DNA of 64,000 nt, from contig NZ_CP045118.1 of NCBI RefSeq assembly GCF_009189165.1, positions 3,906,001 through 3,970,000 on the forward strand, in the 5' to 3' direction. Each line of letters begins with the position of its first letter. Within the stretch, counting starts at the first letter, position 1. The position numbers and the translations under genes were made by a program. Positions 44,300 to 53,809 of the stretch are shown here, piece by piece. Source of the stretch: Pseudomonas sp. SCB32 (GTDB lineage: Bacteria > Pseudomonadota > Gammaproteobacteria > Pseudomonadales > Pseudomonadaceae). The notes beneath the pieces were generated by a model. The model had not been told where the DNA came from and did no database searches. It was given only the letters and a program-made list of their open reading frames with translations.

Positions 44300-44677
44300 A
44301 TGGGTAAATCGCTGAAGGAACGTGCAACGGTCATCTGCCGCCTCAATGACAAGATTCTCTTCGTCCGCAAGGCCAAGTCGAAATGGAACCTGCCCGGCGG
44401 ACGCATCGAACAGGATGAGCGTCCCGGCCAGGCCGCCCTGCGCGAACTGAACGAGGAAACCGGCCTGCACGCAGCGCAGCTCAGCTACCTCGCACCGCTG
44501 GAGCTGTACCAGACGCTGCATTACGTGTTCGAGACGCCGATCGATCCGGCCCAGCAACCGGTACCGCTGAACGAGATCGCCGACTGCCGCTGGTTCGGCC
44601 CGGAAGACGTGGAGCAGCGCAAGATCAACAAGTCGGTGCGCCGCCTGCTGCGCACCTGCCTGTCCAAGGCGAGCTGA
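44300..44677 (+). CDS. Nudix hydrolase
   Basis: 125 residues from the ATG at 44300 (GAGG 7 nt upstream). The Nudix box is complete: GGRIEQDERPGQAALRELNE followed by ETGL, giving the GX5EX7REUXEEXGU pattern with its metal-binding Glu residues. Cleaves a nucleoside diphosphate linked to another moiety; substrate not predictable. Confidence 0.9.
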   Translation: MGKSLKERATVICRLNDKILFVRKAKSKWNLPGGRIEQDERPGQAALRELNEETGLHAAQLSYLAPLELYQTLHYVFETPIDPAQQPVPLNEIADCRWFGPEDVEQRKINKSVRRLLRTCLSKAS

Positions 44678-44781
44678 GTCCTGGGTAACGCTGCGGGCAG
44701 AAGATGAGGGGTGCAAGGCGCCGGTGCTTCGCGGTATCTTCGGCGCCCTCTGAATGAACCCTCTGACAGGATTTTCCGCCC

Positions 44782-45354
44782 ATGCGTCGCGTCACCCTGT
44801 TCTGCGCCACCCTCCTCTGCTCCGCCAGCGCCCTGGCCAAGGTCGAGGTACAGCCGGTGCAGCACAGCAAGGTCGGCCCGGTACTGGCTGTGCGCATTTC
44901 CGAGGACGTCGCGCCGGGTGACTACGAGCGCCTGCTCAAGGGGTTGATGGGCAATCCCGGCAAGTTCGCCCGCAAGGTGGCGCTGCTCGACAGCATTGGC
45001 GGCAGCGCGGCGGAGTCGATCAAGATGGGGCGCCTGTTGCGCGAGTCCGGCTTCGAGACCCTGGTGCCGTCCAACAGCGTGTGCCAGGGCTCCTGCGTGT
45101 ATCTGCTGGCCGCCGGCCAGCGCAAGACGGTACGCGGTTACGTCGGCCTGCACCGCCCCTACTATCCGGGCGGCGACTCGTCCCAGGCCGGCGGCGCCTA
45201 CAACGCACGCGGCTACCTGCGCGACATGGACATCCCCCTCGCGCTGGCTGACGACATGCAGGAGATCGAGCCGCAGAAAATGCATGTGCTTTCGCCGCAG
45301 GAGCTTGAGCGCTACCACCTGGGCGGCACGCCCCGCAGCCTCAGCGCCCGCTGA
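44782..45354 (+). CDS. Periplasmic ClpP/crotonase-like protein (COG3904 type)
   Basis: 190 residues with signal peptide (LFCATLLCSASALA). The core LLDSIGGSAAESIKMGRLLR, SVCQGSCVYLLAAGQ and GYVGLHRPYY follows the layout of predicted periplasmic ClpP-like proteins. Two cysteines in VCQGSCVY may form a disulfide. Whether the Ser in this loop is catalytic is unclear. Function unknown. Confidence 0.7.
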   Translation: MRRVTLFCATLLCSASALAKVEVQPVQHSKVGPVLAVRISEDVAPGDYERLLKGLMGNPGKFARKVALLDSIGGSAAESIKMGRLLRESGFETLVPSNSVCQGSCVYLLAAGQRKTVRGYVGLHRPYYPGGDSSQAGGAYNARGYLRDMDIPLALADDMQEIEPQKMHVLSPQELERYHLGGTPRSLSAR

Positions 45355-45522
45355 CGGGCGACCCGGCCGGACACCGTCTCGGGCTCATGCCAGATGTGTG
45401 GCAGGCGTCTTGAAGCAGTGACCGTGGCCAGCCTCAACGGGTCGACAACGATGCTGCCAGCAGCCGTGTGCCCGGATTGATCATCTGGAAACCCGCTGCC
45501 GACATGCGGCGCCCTTGTGGGA

Positions 45523-46173
45523 TCAACGGATCGGCGCGACGGCGGCCCATTGATCGGCATCCAGGTAGCCGAGCAGCTTGGGTGGCGTTTGACCGTCGTT
45601 GATGAGGAACAGCGACGACGCGTAGCCGGGCGTCTCCGATCTGGAGATGCTCACGGTGGCCTCCAGATCCTCGATGCACTCGCTATGGGTCACCAGGATC
45701 AGGTTGCGATGGGGAGCCTTGTGTTGCCGCGCCTGGTTCAGCATCGAGCCACGGCAGTTGGACAGCCACTCCTGCTGGTTCGGCGTCTGGCCGAACATCG
45801 AGGCGGCGGTCTGCTCGGCGCGGACCTGCGGGCTGCTGAAGATGTCGCTGTCGGCGATGCCGAGCACGCGGAAATGCCGGCCCAGCTCCTGGGCTGCGGC
45901 CTGGGCACGGACGGTAATGCCCTCGGGCGCGGACAGGCAGGGCGCGCTGGAGCGGTCGCAACGCTCGGCATGGCGCACCAGGATGATCAGGTCGCCCTGG
46001 CGCCAGTGCTCGCGCAGTGCTTCCAGGCTGGCCGGATCATGGGCGATGTTCTCGGCGGCCGGCGGGCGGATGAGCCAGAAACCGCTGATCAGCCCCAGGG
46101 TGAGCAATACCAGGGGAACCACCAGCAAGCGGTTGGCGAGGAGTCGTCGCACGTTCCGGGCGAAGAGAGACAT
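45523..46173 (-). CDS. Membrane-anchored histidine phosphatase
   Basis: 216 residues: an N-terminal membrane helix (LLVVPLVLLTLGLISGFWLI), then a histidine-phosphatase domain with the RHAERCD phospho-His motif and second His in LILVTHSECIED. Resembles periplasm-facing Ais/PmrG-type lipopolysaccharide heptose phosphatases. The substrate is inferred only from that similarity. Confidence 0.8.
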   Translation of the reverse strand: MSLFARNVRRLLANRLLVVPLVLLTLGLISGFWLIRPPAAENIAHDPASLEALREHWRQGDLIILVRHAERCDRSSAPCLSAPEGITVRAQAAAQELGRHFRVLGIADSDIFSSPQVRAEQTAASMFGQTPNQQEWLSNCRGSMLNQARQHKAPHRNLILVTHSECIEDLEATVSISRSETPGYASSLFLINDGQTPPKLLGYLDADQWAAVAPIR

Positions 46174-46512
46174 TGGCTATTGGTTTCCGCTGGCTGGCCT
46201 ACAAGGCTGTGTTCGTACCCATGCCCGGCATGCCTGGGGCACACCGGGACCCGGCCCACTCCTGGGGCTCACACCGCACTGTTGGTTGTCGGATGTGGGA
46301 CTGGGAAACGTAGCGTCGGGCTTGTGAAGATGGCGTCATGAATTGCTGAAGATGTCGTTACCGGGCGCCGCGCGAGGCAGAGCGCACGCCGGTACGCGCG
46401 CGCACGACCGCCCGTCGGCAAGGCGCGCTGGGGGAACGGCGCGGTCGTCTGGCGGCATGCCCGGGTCACGGGAGTGCGGTATAACAAGGCACTTTGCCAT
46501 CAGGATGCGCAC
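46174..46512. other. Intergenic region
   Basis: 339 bp between the phosphatase and the PAS-GGDEF gene. I see no gene, strong hairpin or repeat; it must contain both divergent promoters. Confidence 0.4.
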
Positions 46513-47493
46513 ATGCAGTACGACGCCCCCACCGACAGCGCGGTATACAAGACATTGCTCGAGTCGACCCAGGCCATTCCCTGGAAGATCGACTGGAAGA
46601 CCATGACCTTCGCCTACATCGGTCCGCAGATCGAAGCGCTGCTGGGCTGGAGCCCGTCCAGCTGGGTCAGCGCCAACGACTGGGCAGAGCGCATGCACCC
46701 CGAGGACCGCGACCGGGTGGTGAATTTCTGCGTGTCGCAATCGCGCGAGGGCACCGACCACGAGGCCGACTACCGCGCCCTGACCATCAAGGGTGACTAC
46801 GTGTGGATCCGCGACGTGGTGCACGTGGTGCGCGACGACAACGGCGAGGTGGATTCGCTGGTCGGCTTCATGTTCGACATCAGCGAGCGCAAGCGCGCCG
46901 AAGAGCAGCTGATCATGCTCCAGCGCCAGCTGGAGGAGTACTCATACAAGGACGGCCTCACCGGCGTGGCCAACCGGCGCATGTTCGACTCGGTGCTGGA
47001 CACCGAATGGGGCAGCGCCCAGCGCAGCGGCCAACCGCTGTCGCTGATCCTTCTCGATATCGACTACTTCAAGCAGTACAACGACCACTACGGCCACGTC
47101 CGCGGCGACGACTGCCTGCGTAGCGTCGGCAAGGCACTGGCCGGCGCGCTGCACCGTCCGCGCGACTTCATCGCGCGCTTCGGCGGCGAGGAATTCGTCC
47201 TGGTGCTTCCGGAGACCGACAGCGAGGCCGCCCGGCATGTCGCCGAGCGCTGCCACAGCGTGCTGCGCGAGCAGAAGATCGCCCACGAGAAATCCAACGT
47301 TTCATCGCTGCTGACCATCAGCCTGGGCATCGGCACCGCCGTGCCCTCCTCCAGAGACCGCCCGCTGGACTTCGTCGCGGCGGTCGACCGGCTGCTATAC
47401 CGGGCCAAGCAGGACGGACGCGATCGGCTGGTGGCGGCGCAATGGGATCGCGGTGACGACTTGCGCCAGGATGCAGCGCCCCAAGGGTCCTGA
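46513..47493 (+). CDS. PAS-GGDEF diguanylate cyclase
   Basis: About 326 residues from the ATG at 46513 (AGGA 7 nt upstream). PAS_3-type domain (about 12-125: EALLGWSPSSW, MHPEDRDRVV), a short coiled coil, then GGDEF domain (about 145-305) with DGLTGVANRR, DIDYFKQYNDHYGH and active-site RFGGEEFVLVLP. The usual RxxD I-site position has RPRD, five residues upstream of GGEEF, so feedback inhibition is plausible. Soluble; senses a cytoplasmic signal. Confidence 0.9.
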   Translation: MQYDAPTDSAVYKTLLESTQAIPWKIDWKTMTFAYIGPQIEALLGWSPSSWVSANDWAERMHPEDRDRVVNFCVSQSREGTDHEADYRALTIKGDYVWIRDVVHVVRDDNGEVDSLVGFMFDISERKRAEEQLIMLQRQLEEYSYKDGLTGVANRRMFDSVLDTEWGSAQRSGQPLSLILLDIDYFKQYNDHYGHVRGDDCLRSVGKALAGALHRPRDFIARFGGEEFVLVLPETDSEAARHVAERCHSVLREQKIAHEKSNVSSLLTISLGIGTAVPSSRDRPLDFVAAVDRLLYRAKQDGRDRLVAAQWDRGDDLRQDAAPQGS

Positions 47494-47760
47494 GGGGTCC
47501 TGGTAATTCCCGGCCCGAACATCGGGCGAGCTTCCGTTCCGAGTCTCGCCACGTTCAATGCTCGTCGCCCATGCTCAGAGACGTCCGAATACGGCTGCCT
47601 CGGACACGGCCGTCCATTCCCCAGTCGTGCCCTGGCCATATCTACTGCGCCGGAGGTCCAATCGCTTGCAGCGATGCCCTCCTCCCCCAGCGAGAGCCAA
47701 CAAATGGCCAACTGACATCAGTCCTGATAGAATCTCCGCTTTTTTTAATCAGGGAGATAT

Positions 47761-48837
47761 GTGGTGGCAGGGATGACGCGAAATCTATCCTTGGACTTTT
47801 TCCGAGGGGCATTCGCACTTGCGGTTGCACTGGGGCATTTCTATCACTGGAACGGAATAAGGGATATAGTACCCTCCTCCTTTATTCTGGCGGTGGACTT
47901 CTTCTTTATCCTGAGCGGATTCGTCCTTACAAAATCGGTTCTTGCCGACAAACGATCCGACTCCAACTGGTTCATCAGCTTTACAGAAAAGCGTTTCTAC
48001 CGAATATTCCCCACTTTCCTATTTGTAGTTGCCATACATTTCGTAATCCTGAGGATTACCAAAAACATCCCCTATCCAACCGGTTTGGATTTGTTCAGAA
48101 TCACAACACTGACGCAACTCTTCCCATTTGGTGGCGGCTCAAATTATACATTCGAACCAATGGGTGTGGGCTGGAGTATTTCTGCAGAGTTCTGGCTTGG
48201 AATGGTCTTCTTTGCCGTAGTTCATGCACTGAAGGCAAGGCACTCCGGCGTGCTGCTGTCTTGTCTAATCCTGATTTCCCTGTGGTTAGTCGTACTTATC
48301 AGCAGGACTTCGCCAGCACAGATGAATGCCCACTACCAGCTATGGAACAATGGAATTCCGTTCGGATTCATTCGTTGCCTGGTTGGATTCTGCTTGGGCG
48401 CCGCGGTGGCAATTCATGTGCGCTCCACTCAGATTTCCGAACTTACTGAGTCAATTGTCCAGATTATAGTAATTGGTGTCGGACTTTATCTCTTTGCAAA
48501 AACCACCTGGATTGGCCGGGACTCCTTCATTGCTCCATTCATCTTCACCGTCCTGATCTACTCCCTTGCCAGCCAGGCGGGAATCATTTACCACCTTACC
48601 AACAATAGAGTTGGCGACTTCCTAGGTAAAATTTCCTTTGCTGTTTACCTGGCACACCCCATCTTTGTGCTCTTCGTCAAGGAGCATATGGACATGACCA
48701 GTTTGTCCGCCGTCCTGTCGTACTTGATGATGGTGATTGGAGCCGGTTATCTCCTCCATGTGTTCATAGAACAACCCGCAATCGACTATGTGAACAGAAA
48801 GCAAAGGGCCTCGCGCAGTAATCTCGTGACCTCGTGA
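47761..48837 (+). CDS. Inner-membrane O-acyltransferase (acyltransferase-3 family)
   Basis: 358 residues with about ten membrane segments. Family motifs are LDFFRGAFALAVALGHF (catalytic His region) and FFFILSGFVLTKS. The start is GTG at 47761 or 47764 with AGGGAG a few bases upstream. These enzymes acetylate or acylate cell-surface glycans. The gene is much AT-richer than its neighbours and stands alone, with a terminator at its 3' end, which suggests horizontal acquisition. Confidence 0.88.
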   Translation: MVAGMTRNLSLDFFRGAFALAVALGHFYHWNGIRDIVPSSFILAVDFFFILSGFVLTKSVLADKRSDSNWFISFTEKRFYRIFPTFLFVVAIHFVILRITKNIPYPTGLDLFRITTLTQLFPFGGGSNYTFEPMGVGWSISAEFWLGMVFFAVVHALKARHSGVLLSCLILISLWLVVLISRTSPAQMNAHYQLWNNGIPFGFIRCLVGFCLGAAVAIHVRSTQISELTESIVQIIVIGVGLYLFAKTTWIGRDSFIAPFIFTVLIYSLASQAGIIYHLTNNRVGDFLGKISFAVYLAHPIFVLFVKEHMDMTSLSAVLSYLMMVIGAGYLLHVFIEQPAIDYVNRKQRASRSNLVTS

Positions 48838-48862
48838 AACGGTTTACAGACCTGGACTATCG

Positions 48863-48888
48863 AAGCCCGCCAACCGGCGGGCTTTTTT
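48863..48888 (+). terminator. Strong Rho-independent terminator
   Basis: AAGCCCGCC, loop AACC, GGCGGGCTTTTTT. Placed 26 bp after the acyltransferase stop. Confidence 0.9.
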
Positions 48889-49112
48889 GCAATGGAAGAA
48901 ACAGCCTATCGATAGCCTCCATTCGACGACCTGACTCGACGACCAACCCCGACAGTCGCGGCAGGGCTGTCTAAGCTCTATCCCACGCACGCGTGCCGGC
49001 GGTAGGCAGCGAAGTTCGGAAACGGACTTCAGCTTTTCCGCCAAACTGGCGGTGGGACTGGCCCCGGTGCCGGCATAGCGTTGAGCCGACCCCGTAACCA
49101 GGACCCCTGACC

Positions 49113-51761
49113 ATGCACGATATCGACCCCGTGGAAACCCAGGAATGGCTGGACGCACTGGAATCCGTACTGGAAAAGGAAGGTGAGGACCGCGCCCGCT
49201 ACCTGATGACCCGCCTCGGCGAGCTGGCCAGCCGTACCGGCACCCAACTGCCCTACGCCATCACCACCCCGTACCGCAACACCATCCCGGCCGGGCACGA
49301 GGCGCGCATGCCCGGCGACCTGTTCATGGAGCGGCGCATCCGCTCGCTGGTGCGCTGGAACGCCCTGGCCATGGTGATGCGCGCCAACCACAAGGACCCC
49401 TCGCTGGGCGGCCACATCTCCACCTTCGCCTCCTCGGCGACCCTCTACGACATCGGCTTCAACTACTTCTTCAACGGCCCGACCGAGGAACACGCCGGCG
49501 ACCTGATCTACTTCCAGGGCCACGCATCGCCCGGCATCTACGCCCGCGCCTATATCGAGGGGCTGGTCAGCGACGAGCAACTGGTGAACTTCCGCCAGGA
49601 GGTGGACGGCAAGGGCCTATCCTCCTACCCCCACCCGCGCCTGATGTCGCACTTCTGGCAGTTCCCCACGGTGTCCATGGGCCTGGGGCCGATCCAGGCG
49701 ATCTACCAGGCGCGCTTCATGAAGTATCTGGAAAGCCGCGGTTTCATCCCCGCCGGCAAGCAGAAGGTCTGGTGCTTCCTCGGCGACGGCGAGACCGACG
49801 AGCCCGAGTCCCTCGGCGCCATCTCCCTGGCCGGGCGCGAGAAGCTCGACAACCTGATCTTCGTGGTCAACTGCAATCTGCAGCGCCTGGACGGCCCGGT
49901 GCGCGGCAACGGCAAGATCATCCAGGAGCTGGAAGGCGTGTTCCGTGGCGCCAACTGGAACGTGATCAAGGTGATCTGGGGTCGCTTCTGGGACCCGCTG
50001 TTCGCCAAGGACCACGCCGGCCTGCTGCAGGCGCGGATGGACGAGGCGGTGGACGGCGACTACCAGAACTACAAGGCCAAGGATGGAGCCTTCGTCCGCG
50101 AGCACTTCTTCGGCACCCGGCCGGAGCTGCTGGAGATGGTCAAGGACCTCTCCGACGACGAAATCTGGAAGCTCAACCGTGGCGGCCACGACCCCTACAA
50201 GGTCTACGCCGCCTACCACGAGGCGGTGCACCACAAGGGCCAGCCCAGCGTGGTACTGGCCAAGACCATCAAGGGCTATGGCACCGGCACGGGCGAAGCG
50301 AAGAATATCGCGCACAACATCCACGAGATCGACGTCGACAGCCTGCGCGCCTTCCGCGACCGCTTCGACATCCCGATCAAGGACGCGGACCTGGCCAAAC
50401 TGCCGTTCTACCGTCCCGAAGAAGGCAGCGCCGAAGCGCGCTACCTGAAGGAGCGCCGCGCGTCCCTCGGCGGCTTCATGCCCCACCGCCACGGCAACAG
50501 CCAGAGCATTCCGGCACCGTCGCTGGAAACCCTCAAGGCCATGCTCGACGGCACCGGCGACCGCGAAATCTCCACCACCATGGCCTTCGTCCGGATCATC
50601 TCGCAGCTGGTCAAGGACAAGGAACTGGGCCCGCGCATCGTGCCGATCATCCCCGACGAGGCACGCACCTTCGGCATGGAGGGCATGTTCCGCCAGCTCG
50701 GCATCTATTCCTCAGTGGGCCAGCTCTACGAGCCGGTCGACAAGGAACAGCTGATGTTCTACCGCGAGGACAAGAAGGGCCAGATCCTCGAAGAAGGCAT
50801 TACCGAGGCTGGCGCCATGTCCTCCTTCATCGCCGCCGGCACCGCCTACAGCAACTACCGCCAGCCGATGCTGCCGTTCTACATCTTCTATTCGATGTTC
50901 GGCTTCCAGCGCATCGGTGACCTGGCCTGGGCCGCCGGTGACAGCCTGACCCGCGGCTTCCTGCTCGGTGGCACCGCCGGACGCACCACCCTGAACGGCG
51001 AAGGTCTGCAGCACGAGGACGGCCACAGCCATGTGCTGGCCTCGGTGATCCCCAACTGCCGCACCTACGACCCGACCTACTCCTACGAGCTGGCGGTGAT
51101 CATCCAGGAAGGCGTGCGGCAGATGATGGAGGAGCAGCAGGAGGTCTTCTACTACATCACCGTGATGAACGAGAACTACCCTCACCCGCCGCTGCCCGAA
51201 GGCGCTGCCGCCGGGATCATCAAGGGCATGTACCTGCTCGACGAGGACCGCCGCTCGGCCGCGCACCATGTGCAGCTGCTGGGTTCGGGGACCATCCTGC
51301 GCGAGGTCGAGGCGGCGGCGAAAATCCTGCGCAACGACTTCGGCATCGGCGCCGACGTCTGGTCGGTGCCGAGCTTCAACGAACTGCGCCGCGATGGCCT
51401 GGCCGTGGAGCGCTGGAACCGCCTGCACCCGGGCCAGAAACCCAGGCCCAGCTACGTCGAGGAATGCCTGAGCGGGCGCCGGGGACCGGTGATCGCCTCG
51501 ACCGACTACATGAAGGTCTACGCCGAGCAGATCCGCCAGTGGGTGCCGAGCAAGGAGTACAAGGTGCTGGGCACCGACGGCTTCGGCCGCAGCGACACCC
51601 GCGCCAAGCTGCGCCACTTCTTCGAGGTGGACCGCCACTGGGTCGTGCTGGCGGCCCTGGAAGCCCTGGCCGACCGTGGCGACATCGAGCCGAAGGTGGT
51701 GGCCGAGGCCATCGTCAAGTTCGGTCTCGACCCCGAAAAACCCAACCCGCTGGATTGCTGA
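49113..51761 (+). CDS. aceE: Pyruvate dehydrogenase E1 component
   Basis: 882 residues, the usual length for homodimeric E1p. Thiamine-diphosphate motif GDGETDEPESLGAISLAGRE ending NLIFVVNCNLQRLDGP. Hallmark YRNTIPAGHEARMPGD near the N-terminus and QHEDGHSHVLASVIPNC near residue 640. Decarboxylates pyruvate and reductively acetylates the lipoyl groups of AceF, encoded 11 bp downstream. The two genes form one operon, ending near a REP-like element. Confidence 0.98.
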   Translation: MHDIDPVETQEWLDALESVLEKEGEDRARYLMTRLGELASRTGTQLPYAITTPYRNTIPAGHEARMPGDLFMERRIRSLVRWNALAMVMRANHKDPSLGGHISTFASSATLYDIGFNYFFNGPTEEHAGDLIYFQGHASPGIYARAYIEGLVSDEQLVNFRQEVDGKGLSSYPHPRLMSHFWQFPTVSMGLGPIQAIYQARFMKYLESRGFIPAGKQKVWCFLGDGETDEPESLGAISLAGREKLDNLIFVVNCNLQRLDGPVRGNGKIIQELEGVFRGANWNVIKVIWGRFWDPLFAKDHAGLLQARMDEAVDGDYQNYKAKDGAFVREHFFGTRPELLEMVKDLSDDEIWKLNRGGHDPYKVYAAYHEAVHHKGQPSVVLAKTIKGYGTGTGEAKNIAHNIHEIDVDSLRAFRDRFDIPIKDADLAKLPFYRPEEGSAEARYLKERRASLGGFMPHRHGNSQSIPAPSLETLKAMLDGTGDREISTTMAFVRIISQLVKDKELGPRIVPIIPDEARTFGMEGMFRQLGIYSSVGQLYEPVDKEQLMFYREDKKGQILEEGITEAGAMSSFIAAGTAYSNYRQPMLPFYIFYSMFGFQRIGDLAWAAGDSLTRGFLLGGTAGRTTLNGEGLQHEDGHSHVLASVIPNCRTYDPTYSYELAVIIQEGVRQMMEEQQEVFYYITVMNENYPHPPLPEGAAAGIIKGMYLLDEDRRSAAHHVQLLGSGTILREVEAAAKILRNDFGIGADVWSVPSFNELRRDGLAVERWNRLHPGQKPRPSYVEECLSGRRGPVIASTDYMKVYAEQIRQWVPSKEYKVLGTDGFGRSDTRAKLRHFFEVDRHWVVLAALEALADRGDIEPKVVAEAIVKFGLDPEKPNPLDC

Positions 51762-51772
51762 GGAGAGGCACG

Positions 51773-53707
51773 ATGAGCGAGACCATTCGCGTACCCGACA
51801 TCGGCAACGGCCAGGGCGAAGTCATCGAATTGCTGGTCAAGGTCGGCGACCGTATCGAAGCCGAGCAAAGCCTGCTGACACTGGAGTCGGACAAGGCCAG
51901 CATGGAAATTCCCGCGCCGAAGGCCGGCGTGGTGAAAGCCATCAAGGTGAAGGTCGGCGACACCCTTAAGGAGGGCGACGAAATTCTCGAGCTGGACACC
52001 GAAGGCGCCTCCGCTGAAGCGCCGGTTTCGGTGCTCTCTCCGCCCCCCGCCGAGGCACCGAAACCGGCTGCTGCGCCAGCACCACAACCGGCCTCCTCAG
52101 GTGGTGGCGTGGAGACCATCAAGGTCCCGGACATCGGCAACGGCCAAGGCGAGATCATCGAACTGATGGTCAAGGTCGGCGACCGCATCGAGGCCGACCA
52201 GAGCCTGCTGACCCTGGAATCCGACAAGGCCAGCATGGAAATCCCCGCACCCAAGGCCGGCGTGGTGAAAGCGATCAGGGTGAAGATCGGCGACACGCTC
52301 AAGGAGGGTGACGACATCCTCGAGCTGGAGACCGAGGGCGGCGCGCCGGCGGCCAGCACCCCGTCCGCTCCTGCCCCGGCGAGGGAAGACAAACCCACTG
52401 CCCCGCCGGCTGCTGCGCCTGCACCCGCCACTGGCGGCGTCGAGACCATCAAGGTGCCGGACATCGGCAATGGCGAAGGCCAGGTCATCGAGCTGATGAT
52501 CAAGGTTGGCGACCACATCGCCGCCGACCAGAGCCTGCTGACGCTGGAATCGGACAAGGCCAGCATGGAGATCCCCGCGCCCAAGGCCGGTGTGGTGAAG
52601 GCGATCAGGGTGAAGATCGGCGATACGCTCAAGGAAGGCGATGAAATCCTCCAGCTGGAAATCACTGGCGGCGCGGCACCGGCCCAGGCTCCAGCACCGA
52701 GTGCAGAGAAATCGGCCGCTGCCCCTTCCGCAGCAAAAGCCGAGCCGCCCAAGGCCCCCGAAGTTGCCCCGGTCGGCGCGCCCAGCCGCGACGGCACCAA
52801 GGTCCACGCCGGCCCCGCAGTGCGCATGGTTGCCCGCGAGTTCGGCGTCGATCTGGCCCAGGTAAAGGGCACCGGCCCGAAAGGCCGCATTCTCAAGGAA
52901 GATGTGCAGCTCTTCGTCAAGGAACAACTCCAGCGCAGCAAGGCAGCCCCGGCTGGCGTCACTGGCGGCTCGGGCATCCCGCCGATCCCGGAAGTCGACT
53001 TCAGCAAGTTCGGCGAAGTGGAAGAAGTGCCGATGACGCGGCTGATGCAGGTCGGCGCCGCCAACCTGCACCGCAGCTGGCTCAACGTACCCCACGTCAC
53101 CCAGTTCGAGTCCGCCGACATCACCGAGCTCGAAGCCTTTCGCGTGGCGCAGAAAGCCGTCGCCGAAAAGGCCGGCACCAAGCTGACCGTGCTGCCGATC
53201 CTGCTCAAGGCCTGCGCTCATCTATTGCTCGAGCTGCCGGACTTCAACAGCTCGCTGGCCCCCAGCGGCAAGGCGCTGATCCGCAAGAAGTACGTGCACA
53301 TCGGTTTTGCCGTGGACACGCCGGATGGCCTGCTGGTGCCGGTGATCCGCGATGTCGACAAGAAGGGCCTGCTGCAACTGGCCGCCGAGGCTGCAGAGCT
53401 GGCGGAGAAGGCACGGACCAAGAAGCTCTCCGTCGACGCCATGCAGGGTGCCTGCTTCAGTATCTCCAGCCTCGGCCACATTGGCGGCACCGGCTTCACG
53501 CCGATCGTCAACGCGCCGGAGGTGGCGATCCTCGGGGTGAGCAAGGCCGCCATGCAGCCGGTGTGGGACGGCAAGGCCTTCCAGCCGCGCCTGATGCTGC
53601 CGCTGTCGCTGTCCTACGATCACCGGGTGATCAACGGGGCGGCGGCGGCGCGTTTCACCAAGCGGTTGGGTGAGTTGCTGGGGGATATTCGAAGTCTGCT
53701 GTTGTAA
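51773..53707 (+). CDS. aceF: Pyruvate dehydrogenase E2, dihydrolipoyl acetyltransferase, three lipoyl domains
   Basis: 644 residues. Three lipoyl domains carry the lipoyl-Lys motif ESDKASMEIPAPKAGVV at Lys41, Lys152 and Lys262, joined by Ala/Pro-rich linkers. A peripheral-subunit-binding domain (VRMVAREFGVDLAQVKG) and the catalytic domain follow, ending SLSYDHRVINGAAAARF. The active-site His is present, and the Asn in HRVIN replaces the Asp of E. coli, as in the Azotobacter enzyme. Core of the pyruvate dehydrogenase complex. P. aeruginosa AceF has, as I recall, two lipoyl domains, so three is a point of difference. Confidence 0.97.
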   Translation: MSETIRVPDIGNGQGEVIELLVKVGDRIEAEQSLLTLESDKASMEIPAPKAGVVKAIKVKVGDTLKEGDEILELDTEGASAEAPVSVLSPPPAEAPKPAAAPAPQPASSGGGVETIKVPDIGNGQGEIIELMVKVGDRIEADQSLLTLESDKASMEIPAPKAGVVKAIRVKIGDTLKEGDDILELETEGGAPAASTPSAPAPAREDKPTAPPAAAPAPATGGVETIKVPDIGNGEGQVIELMIKVGDHIAADQSLLTLESDKASMEIPAPKAGVVKAIRVKIGDTLKEGDEILQLEITGGAAPAQAPAPSAEKSAAAPSAAKAEPPKAPEVAPVGAPSRDGTKVHAGPAVRMVAREFGVDLAQVKGTGPKGRILKEDVQLFVKEQLQRSKAAPAGVTGGSGIPPIPEVDFSKFGEVEEVPMTRLMQVGAANLHRSWLNVPHVTQFESADITELEAFRVAQKAVAEKAGTKLTVLPILLKACAHLLLELPDFNSSLAPSGKALIRKKYVHIGFAVDTPDGLLVPVIRDVDKKGLLQLAAEAAELAEKARTKKLSVDAMQGACFSISSLGHIGGTGFTPIVNAPEVAILGVSKAAMQPVWDGKAFQPRLMLPLSLSYDHRVINGAAAARFTKRLGELLGDIRSLLL

Positions 53708-53720
53708 GGCAGGTGCTCAC

Positions 53721-53793
53721 CTGTAGGAGCGCCCCATGGGTGCGATCGCGGGCATGGCCCGCTCCTCCAGGTGCGCCCGTCACGCTCCTACGG
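53721..53793. repeat. REP-like inverted repeat after aceF
   Basis: CTGTAGGAGCG (53721-53731) and CGCTCCTACGG (53783-53793) frame a GC-rich interior (CGATCGCGGGC, GGCCCGCTCC). This is the common Pseudomonas repetitive extragenic palindrome pattern. It may also serve as the aceEF transcript end. Confidence 0.75.
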
Positions 53794-53809
53794 TTGTCCC
53801 CTGCGGCGA

